From: Chondrilla cf. caribensis
Taxonomy: Eukaryota; Porifera; Demospongiae; Chondrillida; Chondrillidae
Direction: 5' to 3'
DNA: 64,000 bases
NCBI GenBank assembly: GCA_964020155.1
Contig: OZ026557.1
Location: 1,020,001 to 1,084,000, forward strand
The position numbers were made by a program, and so were the translations under genes. Below, piece after piece: positions 14,131 through 25,177 of this stretch. The notes beneath the pieces are model-generated. The model was not told the DNA's origin. It did not search any database and worked only from the letters and a program-made list of their open reading frames with translations. The first letter of the stretch is position 1; every line of letters starts with the position of its first letter.

Positions 14131-15500
14131 ATGTGTGTGTGTGTGGTTGTGTGTGGTTGTGACGTGTGTACAGGTTCAGAGCTACACTGTGACTGTCACT
14201 TTCAATTCCATAGGAAAAGGCATGAAACCGGACTTTCTTCGTAGTAAAGATGATGATATCGATGATGAAGGTGGGGAATTTGGTGTGGAACTGGACCACC
14301 AATCTAGCAAACAAGACCGTAAAGTTAACAAAGTGAAGTCAAAGAAAAGACAAATGAAAGTGAGTGCTCCACATAAACATAGATACATGTAGTCATGAAT
14401 ATCATGCACATACTTACGTACATGCATGCAGTGATGCATGTCTTTAGATTAGTGTTGCAGTGATAATCGGATCAGCTATCAGATATCAGCCGATTATAGG
14501 TGTTGTCATACATATAGGCATATCAGATGTGTTTCCTTACCGATATTTTTTGGACTTCGTTGTATTTCCAAACATGAATCATTGACATGTAGTGCACATA
14601 AGTGACAAAAAATAATTAAATTTTATTATTTTAAGACTACTTTAGATATAGAAAGGAGGCGTCTGCCACCTTTCAACTACAATTGGCACAATCTAGTAAC
14701 CCACACGAGACCACCTAGCGACCTGTCTGAAACCTAGAAACCGACAAGGCACCACCTAGCAACCAAACAGATACCACCTAGCAAACAATCGGGTACCACC
14801 TAGCAACCAATCAATAAATTTGCACACATTCATAAACGCATATATACAGTACGGTCCATAAAAAGGTAACGGTAACGGATAAAAGTTACCAGTTAAACCG
14901 AAAACCATTAACTTTTTCGAAGAAACTTCACCCAAAAACTGTTAACTTTTTGAAGAAGCATTACCAGAAAACCGTTAGCAGTTTTCGGATAACCGTTAAC
15001 CGAATATTATATATGTATGTGCGAATACGTATATACATCACAGCATAGCAGGAGAACTTAATAGAAGTGTGATTTCAGCCACTCGAAAAGAATGGTTCTC
15101 AGAGTGAAAGGATGGAACTTGCTTCGGTGAGAGTGTAGTTTCTTCCGTTAGTAAGGACAACGATCTTGCCTCGATAAAACTCGCACTTTGTGATCAAACC
15201 ACGTGTTACGTCACGGAAATGCCCTTACGTTATGCGTTAACGGTTTTCAGTTAACGGTTAACGGTTTACGGTGAACGGTGCCCTGATAAAGGTTGGCGTT
15301 TATCCGTTAACTGAAAACCGGCAAACGAAATTACCGTTACCTTTTTTATGGACCCTACCGTACGTATGTATGTACATATGGAGACATACTTGTATAACCA
15401 TAATATGCACACTTTAACATGTATACGTACATGTACGTATGTACGTACACACACATATGTACATGCACACATACACACACATGCATGCATGCATGCCCGC

Positions 15501-15539
<39 letters not shown>

Positions 15540-15767
15540 ACACCACACACACACACACCACTGTAATCAACTTTTCTCCTGTAGGATTCCAAGTTTGGAT
15601 TTGGTGGTAGAAAGAAAGGACTGAAAAGAAACACATCTTCTTCTTCAGCTGACATGAGCCACTTCAATTCATCTGTAAACAGTAAACCATCAAGTAAGAG
15701 AAAGGTTGCCAAGAGACCAGGGAAGAATAAGAGATTGAAAATGAAGCAAAGACAGCGAAGACGTTGA
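9001..15767 (+). CDS. EBNA1BP2: EBP2 / EBNA1BP2, rRNA-processing protein, complete, 8 exons
   Basis: Exons: 9001-9060, 9127-9210, 9571-9755, 12742-12865, 13135-13224, 13897-13972, 14214-14359 and 15585-15767 (948 nt, 315 aa; animal EBP2 is about 300). Phases agree at every junction. Conserved EBP2 blocks appear in order: [96 protein letters not shown], then a basic tail of RPGKNKRLKMK type. The N-terminus is Ser/Glu/Asp rich. Family role: a nucleolar coiled-coil factor needed for 27S pre-rRNA processing and 60S ribosome assembly. Intron 3 (9756-12741) holds SSC1 on the opposite strand. The donors of introns 5 and 6 read GTGTGT, and that of intron 6 is the start of a GT microsatellite. Intron 7 holds an inverted-repeat element. 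Confidence 0.93.
10214..11664 (-). CDS. SSC1: spongin short-chain collagen-like secreted protein, nested in EBP2 intron 3
   Basis: Exon 1 is 11514-11664 and exon 2 is 10214-10962, with a phase-1 intron (299 aa). Residues 1 to about 25 form a signal peptide (hydrophobic IVLIYCFLVVFTGVV). An acidic/basic propeptide ends at RNKR (residues 56-59), a furin-type site. Next come a free Cys (DQC), about 15 Gly-X-Y triplets starting with GRD repeats, and the C-terminal domain from YVRWGRTVCPP to CAVCSK with 11 cysteines. That domain has two similar halves (VCPPGAERIYFGLASG and TCPTGWTREYYGYLTT), as in the spongin/collagen IV C-terminal domains. It is the most divergent Gly-X-Y member, with its own VDVESVPGSASFTD segment. 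There is no clear TATA box, only TTTAAATA at about 11712-11719 on the minus strand. It is intact. Confidence 0.88.
12597..12692. repeat. CA microsatellite in EBP2 intron 3
   Basis: A near-pure CA tract of about 95 bases, 50 bases upstream of the exon 4 acceptor. Confidence 0.9.
13255..13480. repeat. TACGTATG-type repeat in EBP2 intron 5
   Basis: Dense TACGTACGTATGTATG variants. The same motif family recurs widely in the UBE4B and EBP2 introns and is rare beyond 16 kb. Confidence 0.8.
13973..14160. repeat. GT microsatellite starting at the exon 6 donor of EBP2
   Basis: GT repeat with GCGT interruptions. Its first GTGTGT is the splice donor of EBP2 intron 6. Confidence 0.85.
14715..14815. repeat. 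ACCACCTAGCAACC minisatellite
   Basis: About four units of a 25-28-base repeat with core ACCACCTAGCAACCAA, in EBP2 intron 7. Confidence 0.7.
14849..15366. mobile_element. About 0.5-kb inverted-repeat element in EBP2 intron 7
   Basis: Left end TACGGTCCATAAAAAGGTAA, right end in reverse TACGGTAGGGTCCATAAAAA. Inside are many GTTAACCGTTAACGG sub-repeats in both directions. No open frame. The EBP2 exon 8 relics elsewhere do not carry it, so it entered intron 7 after, or outside, those duplications. Confidence 0.7.
15465..15560. repeat. AC/CATG microsatellite before EBP2 exon 8
   Basis: An AC tract with CATGCATGCATG, ending about 25 bases before the exon 8 acceptor. The relic copies have matching repeats. 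Confidence 0.85.
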
Positions 15768-15876
15768 TTACTGTTTTTATTGAAAAATATCATAATAGAA
15801 TCGAATTATTCTCTTAATACATTGATGATACGTATGAAATTAAAGAAAATCTAGAGTACATAAGAATATGTAAATA

Positions 15877-16068
15877 CAGTGGAACCTCGTTATCAAGATC
15901 ACTTTGTTGTGACCTTAATTTTAGTCCTTATTACAGAGGATCCCTCAATTCACAGGTCCCTTTATACTTTAATTTACAGTACTACACTGGGACACAGAAT
16001 GGTATACTTATTATAGAGGTTTCTGCAATTCAGAGGTTTGTAATAGAGAGGTTGGAATTAATTCCCTG
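15877..16068. mobile_element. Degenerate CAGTGGAACCTC element
   Basis: It starts CAGTGGAACCTCGTTATCAAG and carries the inner AGTCCTTATTACAGAGG motif; the right end is decayed. It lies between EBP2 and SSC2. The terminal motif resembles pogo/Tigger-type ends. Confidence 0.6.
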
Positions 16069-16414
16069 TATACGTATATATTATAGTAATTTCGATATCA
16101 TGCATATATTCAATGCATGCTGTAGACAATATATATACTATACTTTGGTTTATGACAACAATTACATTCAAATACAATTGTTTACGATATTAATATTCAT
16201 AATAATTATCAAAAGTTGATTGCATAATATTCACTCACATCAGCTGCTATGTTAATGCTTATATACTACAGCTAAATTAAATTGTGCATACTACTATAAT
16301 ATTATTAATATTATTATTTGTATGCACTTAATATGCAGATAATAGTAATTAAAGTTATGGCCTATACTAAAATTTGAGAGATTTTTGAGTTTGATTCTGT
16401 GTGTTTCTTTAGAA

Positions 16415-17713
16415 TCACTTGGTGCACACACAACATGTGAGTGGTTTGCCAGCTGTAAAAGGTGGGCAAGTCAACCCTGTATCACAGTTGACATTCATTA
16501 GGTAGTTCACTGAAGGGTGTGGTTTATAGGCTTTTGCATTTTCACCAGCCCTTTCAACACAAATGGTGTCTTTGCGTGGACGATTGCTTCGTGTATATTC
16601 CGACATCAGATAGCCACTGTACTCTCTTGTCCATCCACTGGGACACTGGTACCTTGCTGGAATAGTGAGAATAGTGCCTCTTTCCACATAGCAGACAGCG
16701 CAGGGCACTTGTTGGCCTGAATGACTGGTCAAAGGAACTGAGGCAGACGAAGTATAAACTTCATAACGTACCCCCCAAAGAGTTCCTTGGAGGCTTGTCA
16801 GTCTATCCGTATCCCAGTATTGCGGGTTGTTTGGCAGACAGAGTGTCTGATCTGTTCCTCCTCCAAGGTCGTACTTACTTCCACTAGCTACTCCGCTGTA
16901 GATTTTCTCAGCTCCATGGCCTTTTGGACACTCAGTCCGGCCCCATATCACATATGTGGATCCTCCTGTCTTCGTGCCTGCACGTTCCTGTCTGTGTCCA
17001 TGTCCATCTGATATTATGCATAAAGTATAAATACCTCAAATAAAATTAATAGCAATAAACTAAGTTGTGCACAACACTTTTCATTTTAAAATGTATATAC
17101 ATTTCCATTCTACAAGGCATTAATCTGTGATCCACAAATTTGCAAACCCAAAAAGATCAAAGGGAGATCAAAGGATCCAAAACATATTATTGGAATACTA
17201 AACAATGTAATAATAATTAATTTGTTCAATAAATTTCCAACTGATGCAGCTGATACCATTTTGGGTGTATAAATTCGTGAACCATAGCCTGATCCTTTTT
17301 AAAATGAAATTGTACTGTACAAAATGGAACTTACATATACATGCAGTGGAACCTCTCTATTAAGGACACTGTGGGACCTCAAATTTAGTCCTTATTACAG
17401 AGGTTTCCTCAATTCAGAGGTCATTTAATGACACATGCAGAATGGTGTCCTTATTATAGAGGTATCCACAATTCAGAGGTTTGTAATAGAGAGGTTTCAC
17501 TGTAGTATATCCTTACTAAACTAGTGTATACAGAGATAATCTCCTTTAGTCTTTCTCCCCCAATCTCTCCATGCAGCCTCTCATTCCATCTCATTTGTCA
17601 GATTAGAACATACCTTCATTTTCACCCAGTTCTCCCTCGAAATTAGTTGAGATGACTTCAGCAAGTGCCACAGAGAGAAAGAAGGCAACAAGAACACTCT
17701 TCTTGTCCATCAT
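16415..17713 (-). CDS. SSC2: secreted SSC C-terminal-domain protein without Gly-X-Y repeat
   Basis: Exon 1 is 17614-17713 (MMDKKSVLVAFFLSVALAEV, a signal peptide) and exon 2 is 16415-17007, phase-1 intron, 230 aa. Exon 2 opens with DGHGHRQERAGTKTGGSTYV, so the linker goes straight to the cysteine domain with no collagen triplets. RQER is a weaker form of the convertase site seen in its relatives. The domain has the usual Cys pattern but ends TCCVCTK, with one extra Cys. A second possible ATG lies one codon downstream. Its 3' end faces the 3' end of EBP2 about 650 bp away (convergent). The intron holds a 159-bp inverted-repeat element. Confidence 0.85.
17344..17502. mobile_element. 159-bp MITE in SSC2 intron (pogo/Tigger-like ends)
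   Basis: The left end CAGTGGAACCTCTCTATTA and the right end in reverse CAGTGAAACCTCTCTATTA differ at one base. The interior repeats AATTCAGAGGT and CCTTATTAxAGAGG motifs. SSC5 and SSC13 lack it at this place in their introns. Confidence 0.8.
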
Positions 17714-17764
17714 CGCAGTTTTTAATTGTCCAGGCTTGAGTTGACTGAGTGTTCAACCTTGGCT

Positions 17765-17773
17765 CCTTTTATA
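17765..17773 (-). promoter_or_regulatory. TATA box of SSC2
   Basis: TATAAAAGG on the minus strand, about 52 bases upstream of the first ATG of SSC2. It lies in a conserved upstream block (GGTTGAACACTC between TATA and ATG) shared with SSC3, SSC5 and SSC13. Confidence 0.7.
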
Positions 17774-17774
17774 C

Positions 17775-18500
17775 TTGCTGGACCAGATGTATAGTCACTG
17801 TGGTGGGCTGGGCTTACTAATACTCATCTCACATTTCTACTGTATGTACTACTAAGTCTATATGTACAATATGACCTCAGTACCTTGCTTTGATATATAC
17901 TATATATATACTATAAATGCATATTATGTTTGCTGACATTGAAGGTATAATATGGTTCTTGTGGATACTAGACTATAATATGCTTTAATTGATATATTAT
18001 ACTTCACTGGGTAAAAAACAGGATAATCACTTACAGTTCAGTAATTTATCAGGATAATTACTTACAGGTCAGTAATTTATCAGGATGATCTATTCTTAAC
18101 TAGGATGTATTAATATCTGATAATGTCTGATTCCCCCAGATTATGAAGCAAGTTTTGAAAATGTATATGTTTGCTGACATTGGGGATATTATTCTCATGG
18201 TCCTTGTGGATAGGTACTTCCACATAACATGCATCACTCCAATGCTAGTAATCCAATCCATACATCTGTGCAGTTTCAAATAGCCTCGTGTTATTTCAAC
18301 GATAGCCGCATGTCCATGTTGTGACACTAGCTGTGTTTCCAGGATTGTGCTACGTACATATCTGGAGAAATCCCAAGTGAATGGACTATAATTTGACATG
18401 AGCATATAATAGGTTGACCAAGGAAGACGAAAGAGGTGTGTGCATTGGCTGCCCAGTTTATATTGTCCCTCTTCAATATTCATATTATGGAGGTAGCCAG
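17775..18500. repeat. SSC upstream spacer repeat, copy 1
   Basis: Sequence upstream of SSC2 (GGATAATCACTTACAGTTCAG, later TGAATGGACTATAATTTGAC and GGAGGTAGCCAGCACC). It recurs upstream of SSC5 (twice) and SSC13. The 164-residue minus-strand frame here is not conserved in the other copies, so I do not call a gene. Confidence 0.7.
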
Positions 18501-19393
18501 CACCATAGGATCTATATATGTGTGAACGCAAGCTCCCTAATAAGCCAATTTGTTTATATACGCATTCACATGCAATGGCAATCATTGATTGCATAATACA
18601 ACATGGCTGAAATAGTTTCTGAAGAAGAATGTTTTTTACAATTACCTTTTCCTCCCTTTTCGAAAATCGATAACTGAATGGACATTCAATTCATGGTAAG
18701 CTTGATCTATGATTATCTCTACACAGGCCTGGCTTCATCACATTAGTAAATAACCCCAAAGCCCTTATACCCACTAGCCATGCATAGCTAGCTATCTGGC
18801 TGCATCAGAACATAATGGAGCGAGACCTTCAACCATGTGTGTCTTAATTGCACTTCAACTCGCCCTTCACTGGTTGTAAAACCGAATAATAATAGTAATA
18901 ATATCATCAATAAAATCTCAGTTCTGAATAGCTACCCGATTAAATGTGCAGAGTGAATTTTAATAATGTTCATATTCGGACACCGGCTATAGCTATTAGG
19001 GCGCGGATCGAATTTTCGTACCAGCTGCAAGAGCCTAATGAACGTTAATACTGTATAGTGGGACGGGACAGGAGAGTGGGATTATGAAGACAAGAAATCA
19101 CGCTTCGGGTCCTATAGGTAGTTTCGCCAAGGAGACAAATTTAAAATGCTCCGTACCCGAGAATGGTTAATAGCCGGACGTTATTTAGGTCACTTAATTT
19201 TTCCAAAATAGCTAGAAAATCGTACCAAGAAAGATTATTTCAGCATGTATGTTCTTAAATAACATGCATAAATCCAAAACTAGGTGCGCTAAATTGTGCG
19301 TGAACCACGAATTCATTATATCAATATAGTATAAGTAATTATACTCTGTATCATACTTTATGAAGCAATTTATAAGATTGCTGCTATTTTCAT
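18501..19393. other. No gene seen
   Basis: A unique AT-rich stretch upstream of the EBP2 exon 3 relic. No convincing exon, repeat or element ends were found. Confidence 0.6.
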
Positions 19394-19589
19394 TTTTCCA
19401 CAAAGACCTTGATTGGTTGGAATGTACAGACATTACTTATGATTCTTTATCTTTGACCTGTGACCTGTCACCTGTTGTTTACCTCTGTGCATCAGCCATC
19501 AAGGATGATGATAGTGATGATGAAAAAGGGACTGATGATTCAATAGTGGTGCATGGTCATTAATGACAATTCAACAGAGAGATGAGTTT
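19394..19589 (+). pseudogene. EBP2 exon 3 relic
   Basis: TTCCACAAAGACCTTGATTGG matches the EBP2 exon 3 sequence coding FHKDLDWLE, and the end (GAGAGATGAGTTT then GTGAG) matches its 3' border. In between are an insertion (TTTGACCTGTGACCTGTCAC region) and a stop in GGTCATTAATG, so it is not functional. It stands about 1.5 kb from the 3' end of SSC3. Confidence 0.75.
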
Positions 19590-20848
19590 GTGAGTTGTTC
19601 ACCTGTGTGTATGTATATATGACGTGCAGTACTTGCTTATATTGTATGCACATACTAAGTAAGTGTGTCTGTATATATGCATGTACACATATACATGCAC
19701 ATATGTACATATGCTATATGCAGTGTTTATGCAGTATGCTTTTGACAGTGTCTCCCTTTCAAGTACAAATACATGGATGTGTATTTGTTTGCATTGTCGC
19801 CAGATCTCAAAACTGTTAATATTATGTGTGCACACGTATACCTGCTCATTGGTTCCTGTCTATACATATCCACGTGTATACAGTTGGAATATTATACTGA
19901 TTCAAAGGTTTGGAATTCAGTGCTAATGTGTACCAGGGGCGTAGGAAGCATAAAGCGAGTGGCAGGGCCAACATTACAAGACCACATGTAATGAAATTTA
20001 TGCTCATGAATCCCCATCATACTATGTAGCTAGCTATCTACTCATGTTTTGCTTAGTCCATGTACATTTCATGTCAATTTAGTAGTGCTGCACAGGAACT
20101 CAAACTAAATGGAAGCATTAATTTGTTCGAAAATCATGCATACAGATAAGCCATCACAGAATCGACTTCGTTCACATAAGCGTTCTAGACCTAAAGCGAA
20201 AACAAGATTTCTATGTACACTGTGACCGCACGAGTATTGCGCAATTGGTACAAAATGGCCGTCATGAGGGGTAACGACGAGATTAGGCGGAGGATTTATG
20301 CGAGAGTAATCGTAGTCGAAATAGATTCAGGCATAACCTTTTAACTTTCTATAATGTTTGAAATTTTAATGCATAGAATTGTAGCATATTCTGTCTGTAA
20401 CAATAGGCAAACTTCTAGCTTTTCTCAAGGGTAACCTCAAAAGTGGTAGGTCCAAAACCACACAATTCCTGCCTATTCCTACACCCCTGTGGCCACTATG
20501 TATGTATATTATGCGTGCAGATGTGCGCATCAATGTGTATGCACAATTGGTGTCGTGTACAGTTTTGGTACCTTTAGCTACATATGCACAGTAGAAACTT
20601 ATTAAGACAAACTATAAGGGACCCAAAATATGAGTTAGTTCTTGTTATCAGATGTTCTTCTTATCAGGATTTGCTTAGTTTATACACTTCTACAGAAAAT
20701 CAAACGATGCTCGAAAATTGGTTTGTTTTGAGCTGTAAATAAGGGTATCTCTCTTACCGAGTTTCTCCTGTATGTGTATTTTTGGGGCATTCAAGTATGG
20801 GAGATGACCAATCACACATGCATCTAATGGTACTGTACCAATCTGCAT

Positions 20849-20880
20849 GTTCAGAGCTACCACTGTGACTGTCACTTTCT
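20849..20880 (+). pseudogene. EBP2 intron 6 end relic
   Basis: GTTCAGAGCTACCACTGTG and the following GACTGTCACTTTC match 14174-14205, just before EBP2 exon 7. The exon itself is absent. It fits with the exon 3 relic as one decayed EBP2 copy upstream of SSC3. Confidence 0.55.
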
Positions 20881-21145
20881 GTATTCACCATTGAATTCAA
20901 GCATAGTTGTCTATGAGAATAACTTATACTTAAAGCACTTTTTCCATTTCATAATATGCACACTTATACTGGCTACTAAGTTAAATTAATGCTCACTACA
21001 ACAAAAGTATATTGTGCTACTATTATTGGTATATGCACTTAATATCTAAGATTAGTAATGTTCCAGATAGTATATTATTGAAGTTATGGCTACTGAACCT
21101 TATTTGATCATGAGATGCTCCTGAGCTCTTTGCATCCATTTTAAA

Positions 21146-22209
21146 TCACTTTGAGCACACAGCACACGTGAGTGGTTTGTTACGCGCAAAAGGTGGGCAA
21201 GTCAACCCTGCATCACAGTTGACATTCATTAGGTAGTTTACTGAAGGGTGTGGTTTATAAGTTTTTGCTGATTCACCAATCCTGTCGGCACAAATGGTAT
21301 CTTTGCGTGGACGATTGCGTGTTGTTGCTTCTGACATCAGATAGCCATTGTATTCTATGGTCCATCCAGTGGGACAATTGTACTTGGCTGGAATTGTGAG
21401 AATAGTTGACCTGTTCACATAACAGACGGCACAGGGGACTTCAAGGCCTGAACGCTGGGTCAAAGGAACTGAACCAGTTGATGAGTAAATTTCATAGCGT
21501 ACTCCCCAAAGAGTCCCCATGTGGTTTTTCAGTGTATCTCCAGGGAAGTATTCCGGGTCATTTGGCAGACAGAGTGTCTGGTCTGTTCCTCCTCCAAGGT
21601 TGTACTTACTTCCACTAGCCATTCCATTGTAGATCTTCTCAGCCCCTGTTGGACACACACTACGGCCCCACCTCACATAAGTAGCTCCTCCTCCTCCTGT
21701 TCCTTTTCCTTTAGCGACTCCTGTTTCTTTTTTTTTCCTCCTACTCCTCCTGCGTACACGTTCACATTTAATCCTCGTTTTTGCTTGCCCAATTGTTCAC
21801 CTGGTATAATATAATATAGTGAAGAGTTAATTCAAATGAACACTCATCCACTATTAAGCATCTTCATTATACTCTAAGGTCCAATGTAAAGTATATACCA
21901 TTATAATATTGTATGTATATTATTTAGACCAGAGGATTATCATGCTTAACATTAAATTTCATTGTCTTAAAAGCAATAAAGTTAATTTTATCCTAATAGT
22001 ACTTTCTGCTTATTTTGCCCTCATCCCCTTCTTTACCCTTATTTCCCTCGCCATCTCACACTTCATCCGTCTCTTCTTCCGCTGTCTCACTTATCTCAAT
22101 TGTTAGTTTGGTACATACCTTCCTTTCTGTCCAGTTGTCCTTCAGCTGTGATGACTGCAGCCAGTGCCGTAAGAAGGAAGAAAGCAGCAAGAACACCCTT
22201 CTTGTCCAT
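21146..22209 (-). CDS. SSC3: collagen-less SSC protein, frame uncertain at start of exon 2
   Basis: Exon 1 is 22119-22209 (MDKKGVLAAFFLLTALAAV, signal peptide, phase-1 end). The body of exon 2 runs from YVRWGRSVCPTGAEK to CAVCSK and ends at 21146. With the good acceptor at 21801 the frame reads through GKQKRG (a basic, convertase-like site) and then goes out of frame with the cysteine domain at a run of nine A (plus-strand Ts near 21730-21738); one more A would restore it. Splicing at the weaker acceptor before 21720 keeps the frame (GVAKGKGTGGGG then ATYVRW). So it is either a working gene with a shorter linker, a slippage or assembly error, or a young pseudogene. The cysteine domain itself is undamaged. 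Confidence 0.65.
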
Positions 22210-22265
22210 TATTCAATAGCTAGTGCTTGTCCAGGCTTGAGTTGACTGAGTGTTCAACCTTGGCT

Positions 22266-22274
22266 CTTTTTATA
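22266..22274 (-). promoter_or_regulatory. TATA box of SSC3
   Basis: TATAAAAAG on the minus strand, about 57 bases upstream of the SSC3 ATG, at the same relative place as in SSC2, SSC5 and SSC13. Confidence 0.65.
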
Positions 22275-22319
22275 CTTGCTGGATCAGATGTAGTGGTGGG
22301 CTTACAAACACTTGTCCTA

Positions 22320-22880
22320 AAAGAAGGAAATGCCAGTTTCATTGAATATGAAACAGCATTGAAGCATTGTTGAATGTTCCTGCTCCAGAAATTGTGCATT
22401 CAATTTGAAACATTGCTGAAATTTGAGGTCAATGTTTAGGAAGTATATGCATCGAAACATTGTTGATGCTCCTGTTCGAAGAAGTTTTCTTTCAATTTTA
22501 ACATTACTGAATGTCCATGTTTTAAAAAGTATGCATTGAAACAGTCCTAAATGTCCATATTTTAGGAAGTATATATGCAAGGAAACATTGTTGGATGTTC
22601 CTGTTCCAGGAAGTGTACATACTTTCAAATTGAAACATTGCTGAATGTCCATGTTTTAGGAAGACTGTATAAACATTGAACTATTGTTGAATGTTCCTGT
22701 TCCTGCAGCTGCAAGTATGCATTGCAGTATTGTTGAATGTTCTTGTTCCAGGAAGTGTACTTTCAATTTGAAACATAACTGAATGTCCATGTTTTAGGAA
22801 GTACATATTATATGCATTGAAATATTGCCTCACGTTCCTGCTCCTGAGAGTACTATATGCATTGAAACAGGAACATACTG
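22320..22880. repeat. Minisatellite upstream of SSC3
   Basis: Tandem units of about 85 bases made of two similar halves (GAAACATTGTTGAATGTTCC and GAAACATTGCTGAATGTCCA), with some units diverged. About six units. Confidence 0.8.
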
Positions 22881-23235
22881 TGTCAATAGTGTTTGCCCCG
22901 AATGGAAACCGGAATTTTCCTCCAGTCCTTGCTTATACGTATATAATATGCTCCATGTAAGCCCACAAGATTAGCATAAATAGTATATAACATAATATTA
23001 CACTTATAATATTATTACTATGATCCATGCTCTGTACTGATGTTCAAACTAGCCGACTGCTCCACTGAATCAGATGTTCAAACTAGCTGACAGGCCACCT
23101 GTTAGTAAACTGCTGGACAATCAGATAGCCATGACATGCTTGTATAATCCAGCTCCTAGTCTGAACTAATATGATGAAATTATCCCAGTAAATTAAAAGT
23201 ACTAGTCATCCCTGAAAACTACTGAGTTCTGTATA

Positions 23236-23385
23236 CAGTGAATTCTCGTTAACTCACCACTATTAACGAGTTTGGCTGATTAAGTTGATATTCATTGGTA
23301 CTTGTACATTATATTGGTACTGGGAATTGTGGGGGATTAAAAGGTTTGGCAGATAAAACAGTGGTGAGTTAGTGGGTATTCGCTG
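23236..23385. mobile_element. 150-bp MITE with TA duplication
   Basis: Ends CAGTGAATTCTCGTTAACTC and, in reverse, CAGCGAATACCCACTAACTC, both continuing ACCACT; TA on both sides. The interior has no coding capacity. It belongs to the same broad TA-inserting class as the CAGTGGAACCTC elements. Confidence 0.8.
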
Positions 23386-23977
23386 TACACTATATATAGT
23401 GTATGGAAACACTAAAGCTCCCTAAGGTGATGTATGTCTTAAATATATAGGTCTAGTTTTATACTTATTATAGTCTATAGCGTATTATTATACAGACATA
23501 CAGGATATTAATATGTAACATATGGGATCTGTCAGGCAAACTATACTAATACCTTTATGTACATGTACTACATGCATACATGTACATTCCATGCGTCCAC
23601 AATAATATGGTAATACTTGTATATCAATTGTGTTATAACGTTATAAATGCATGTAGTGTATTATTAATACATGTAAATTATTCGGGAATAAAATTATGAT
23701 AGTCATGTACATATATTATGTGTATTGCATGCGTCATGCAAGACCTACAGGCAAATTTAGCTTATAATATGCATGTGTTTCCAAGTTAAATGATTTTCTA
23801 GTATATAATACTGGAAATTAAATGTGCTGTCATATGTATGTAAATGACAGTATAAGCTGCACAAAAATGAATGAAAGTATGTAACTGCTTTTAGTGTTTC
23901 ATTATTCTTATACTATGAGTACTACATGTATGCATGTCTCTAGTGTGCTAATGCATATAACTTTGTTATTAAGTTGG

Positions 23978-25177
23978 TTACTTTGAGCACACAGCACAAG
24001 TGAGTGGCTTCCTCTCGGCATAAGGAGGACAGGCGTGACCCCGATTGTTGCACTTGACGTCCATGAAGCACGCACAGGAAGAGGGTGTGAGCCCTGCTCC
24101 ACCTCCAGATACTGAATTCACATCCACACAGATGGTATCCTTGCGACGTCGTCCGGGATACGTATGCTCTGTAATGAGATAGCCGTAGTACTCTCTGGTC
24201 CATCCAGTGGGACAGGTGTACTTTGCTGGGATAGTGAGAATGGTTGACTTGTTGACATAGCAAACAGCACAAGGTGTGTTCTCCCTGTGAAGGTTTGCCA
24301 AAGGAAATGATGGGTCTCCGTGGATGGCATACTCAATGTGGTAGAGTGTCCCCATAGCATAATTAGATGTGTCATTAGACAGGTATTCAGGGTCATTAGG
24401 TAGACAGAGGGATTCATCTGTTCCTCCACCTACGGTATTTGCAGTACTGCTAGCAAGCCCAGTGTAGATGCTGTCAGCTCCTGGTGGGCACACACTACGA
24501 CCCCATCTCACATATGTGGCTCCACTAGATCCAGCATCACCCTTATCACCTTTCACACCAGCAGGTCCTTCACTTCCCTTCGGACCCTGTAGACCCTTTG
24601 GACCCTGTGGACCAGGGATTTCCATTGAACCAAGTTGACAATCACGCCCATCACGCCCATCACGCCCATCGCGCCCATCACGTCCTCTTATAACATTTAA
24701 GGTAGAACATTGATTTCCCTTGTCTCCTTGATTGTCTTGTCTCTTGTTTCTGGTGACTATCAAATGAATAGATAATGCATAAATATTTGTTCATACTGTG
24801 TATCCATATACATGTATATAATATCAGAAATGATCTTAGACTAATCCATTCAACTCAAGTCAGTGCTTATTTGCGCCTCATAGACTACTTTAAAAACGAC
24901 AGTTTGGTTTGCATTATCATACATACAATATAGAGAAGAATGAATGCTAACTAGCCTAAGATATGACTTCATATAGACTTAGTCTATAAAAATGTGTTCA
25001 TGTCATTTGGGTTTATCCACTCTCACCTGTGTGTGTGTTCTCTTTTACAAGTTCCAACTTATGTGGTTCTCTGAGTCCAGTCTTTAACTGGTCCACCATC
25101 TGTTCTCCTTCAAAAATAACCACACCAGTGAGGACCACGAGGAGTACAGAGATCAAAACCAACCCTCTATTTTGCAT
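23978..25177 (-). CDS. SSC4: spongin short-chain collagen-like protein
   Basis: Exon 1 is 25027-25177 (MQNRGLVLISVLLVVLTGVV signal peptide; an in-frame ATG four codons upstream at 25189 is possible). Exon 2 is 23978-24756. Total 309 aa. RNKR at residues 53-56, then Cys67, then about 19 Gly-X-Y triplets, the longest run in the window, starting with five GRD and broken twice (CQL, EIP). The cysteine domain is the 12-Cys type, with SSCACFMDVKC and the loop HGDPSFPLANLHREN. It is intact. Unlike most relatives it has no TATA box: similarity to other SSC upstream regions stops about 40 bp upstream of the ATG, where EBP2-associated duplicated sequence begins. SSC12 is its broken duplicate. Confidence 0.88.

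Noticed and set aside
18100..18594. 164-residue minus-strand frame upstream of SSC2
   Set aside because: Lies in a spacer that recurs at 29 kb, 30 kb and 54 kb with the frame broken there, so it is not a conserved gene.
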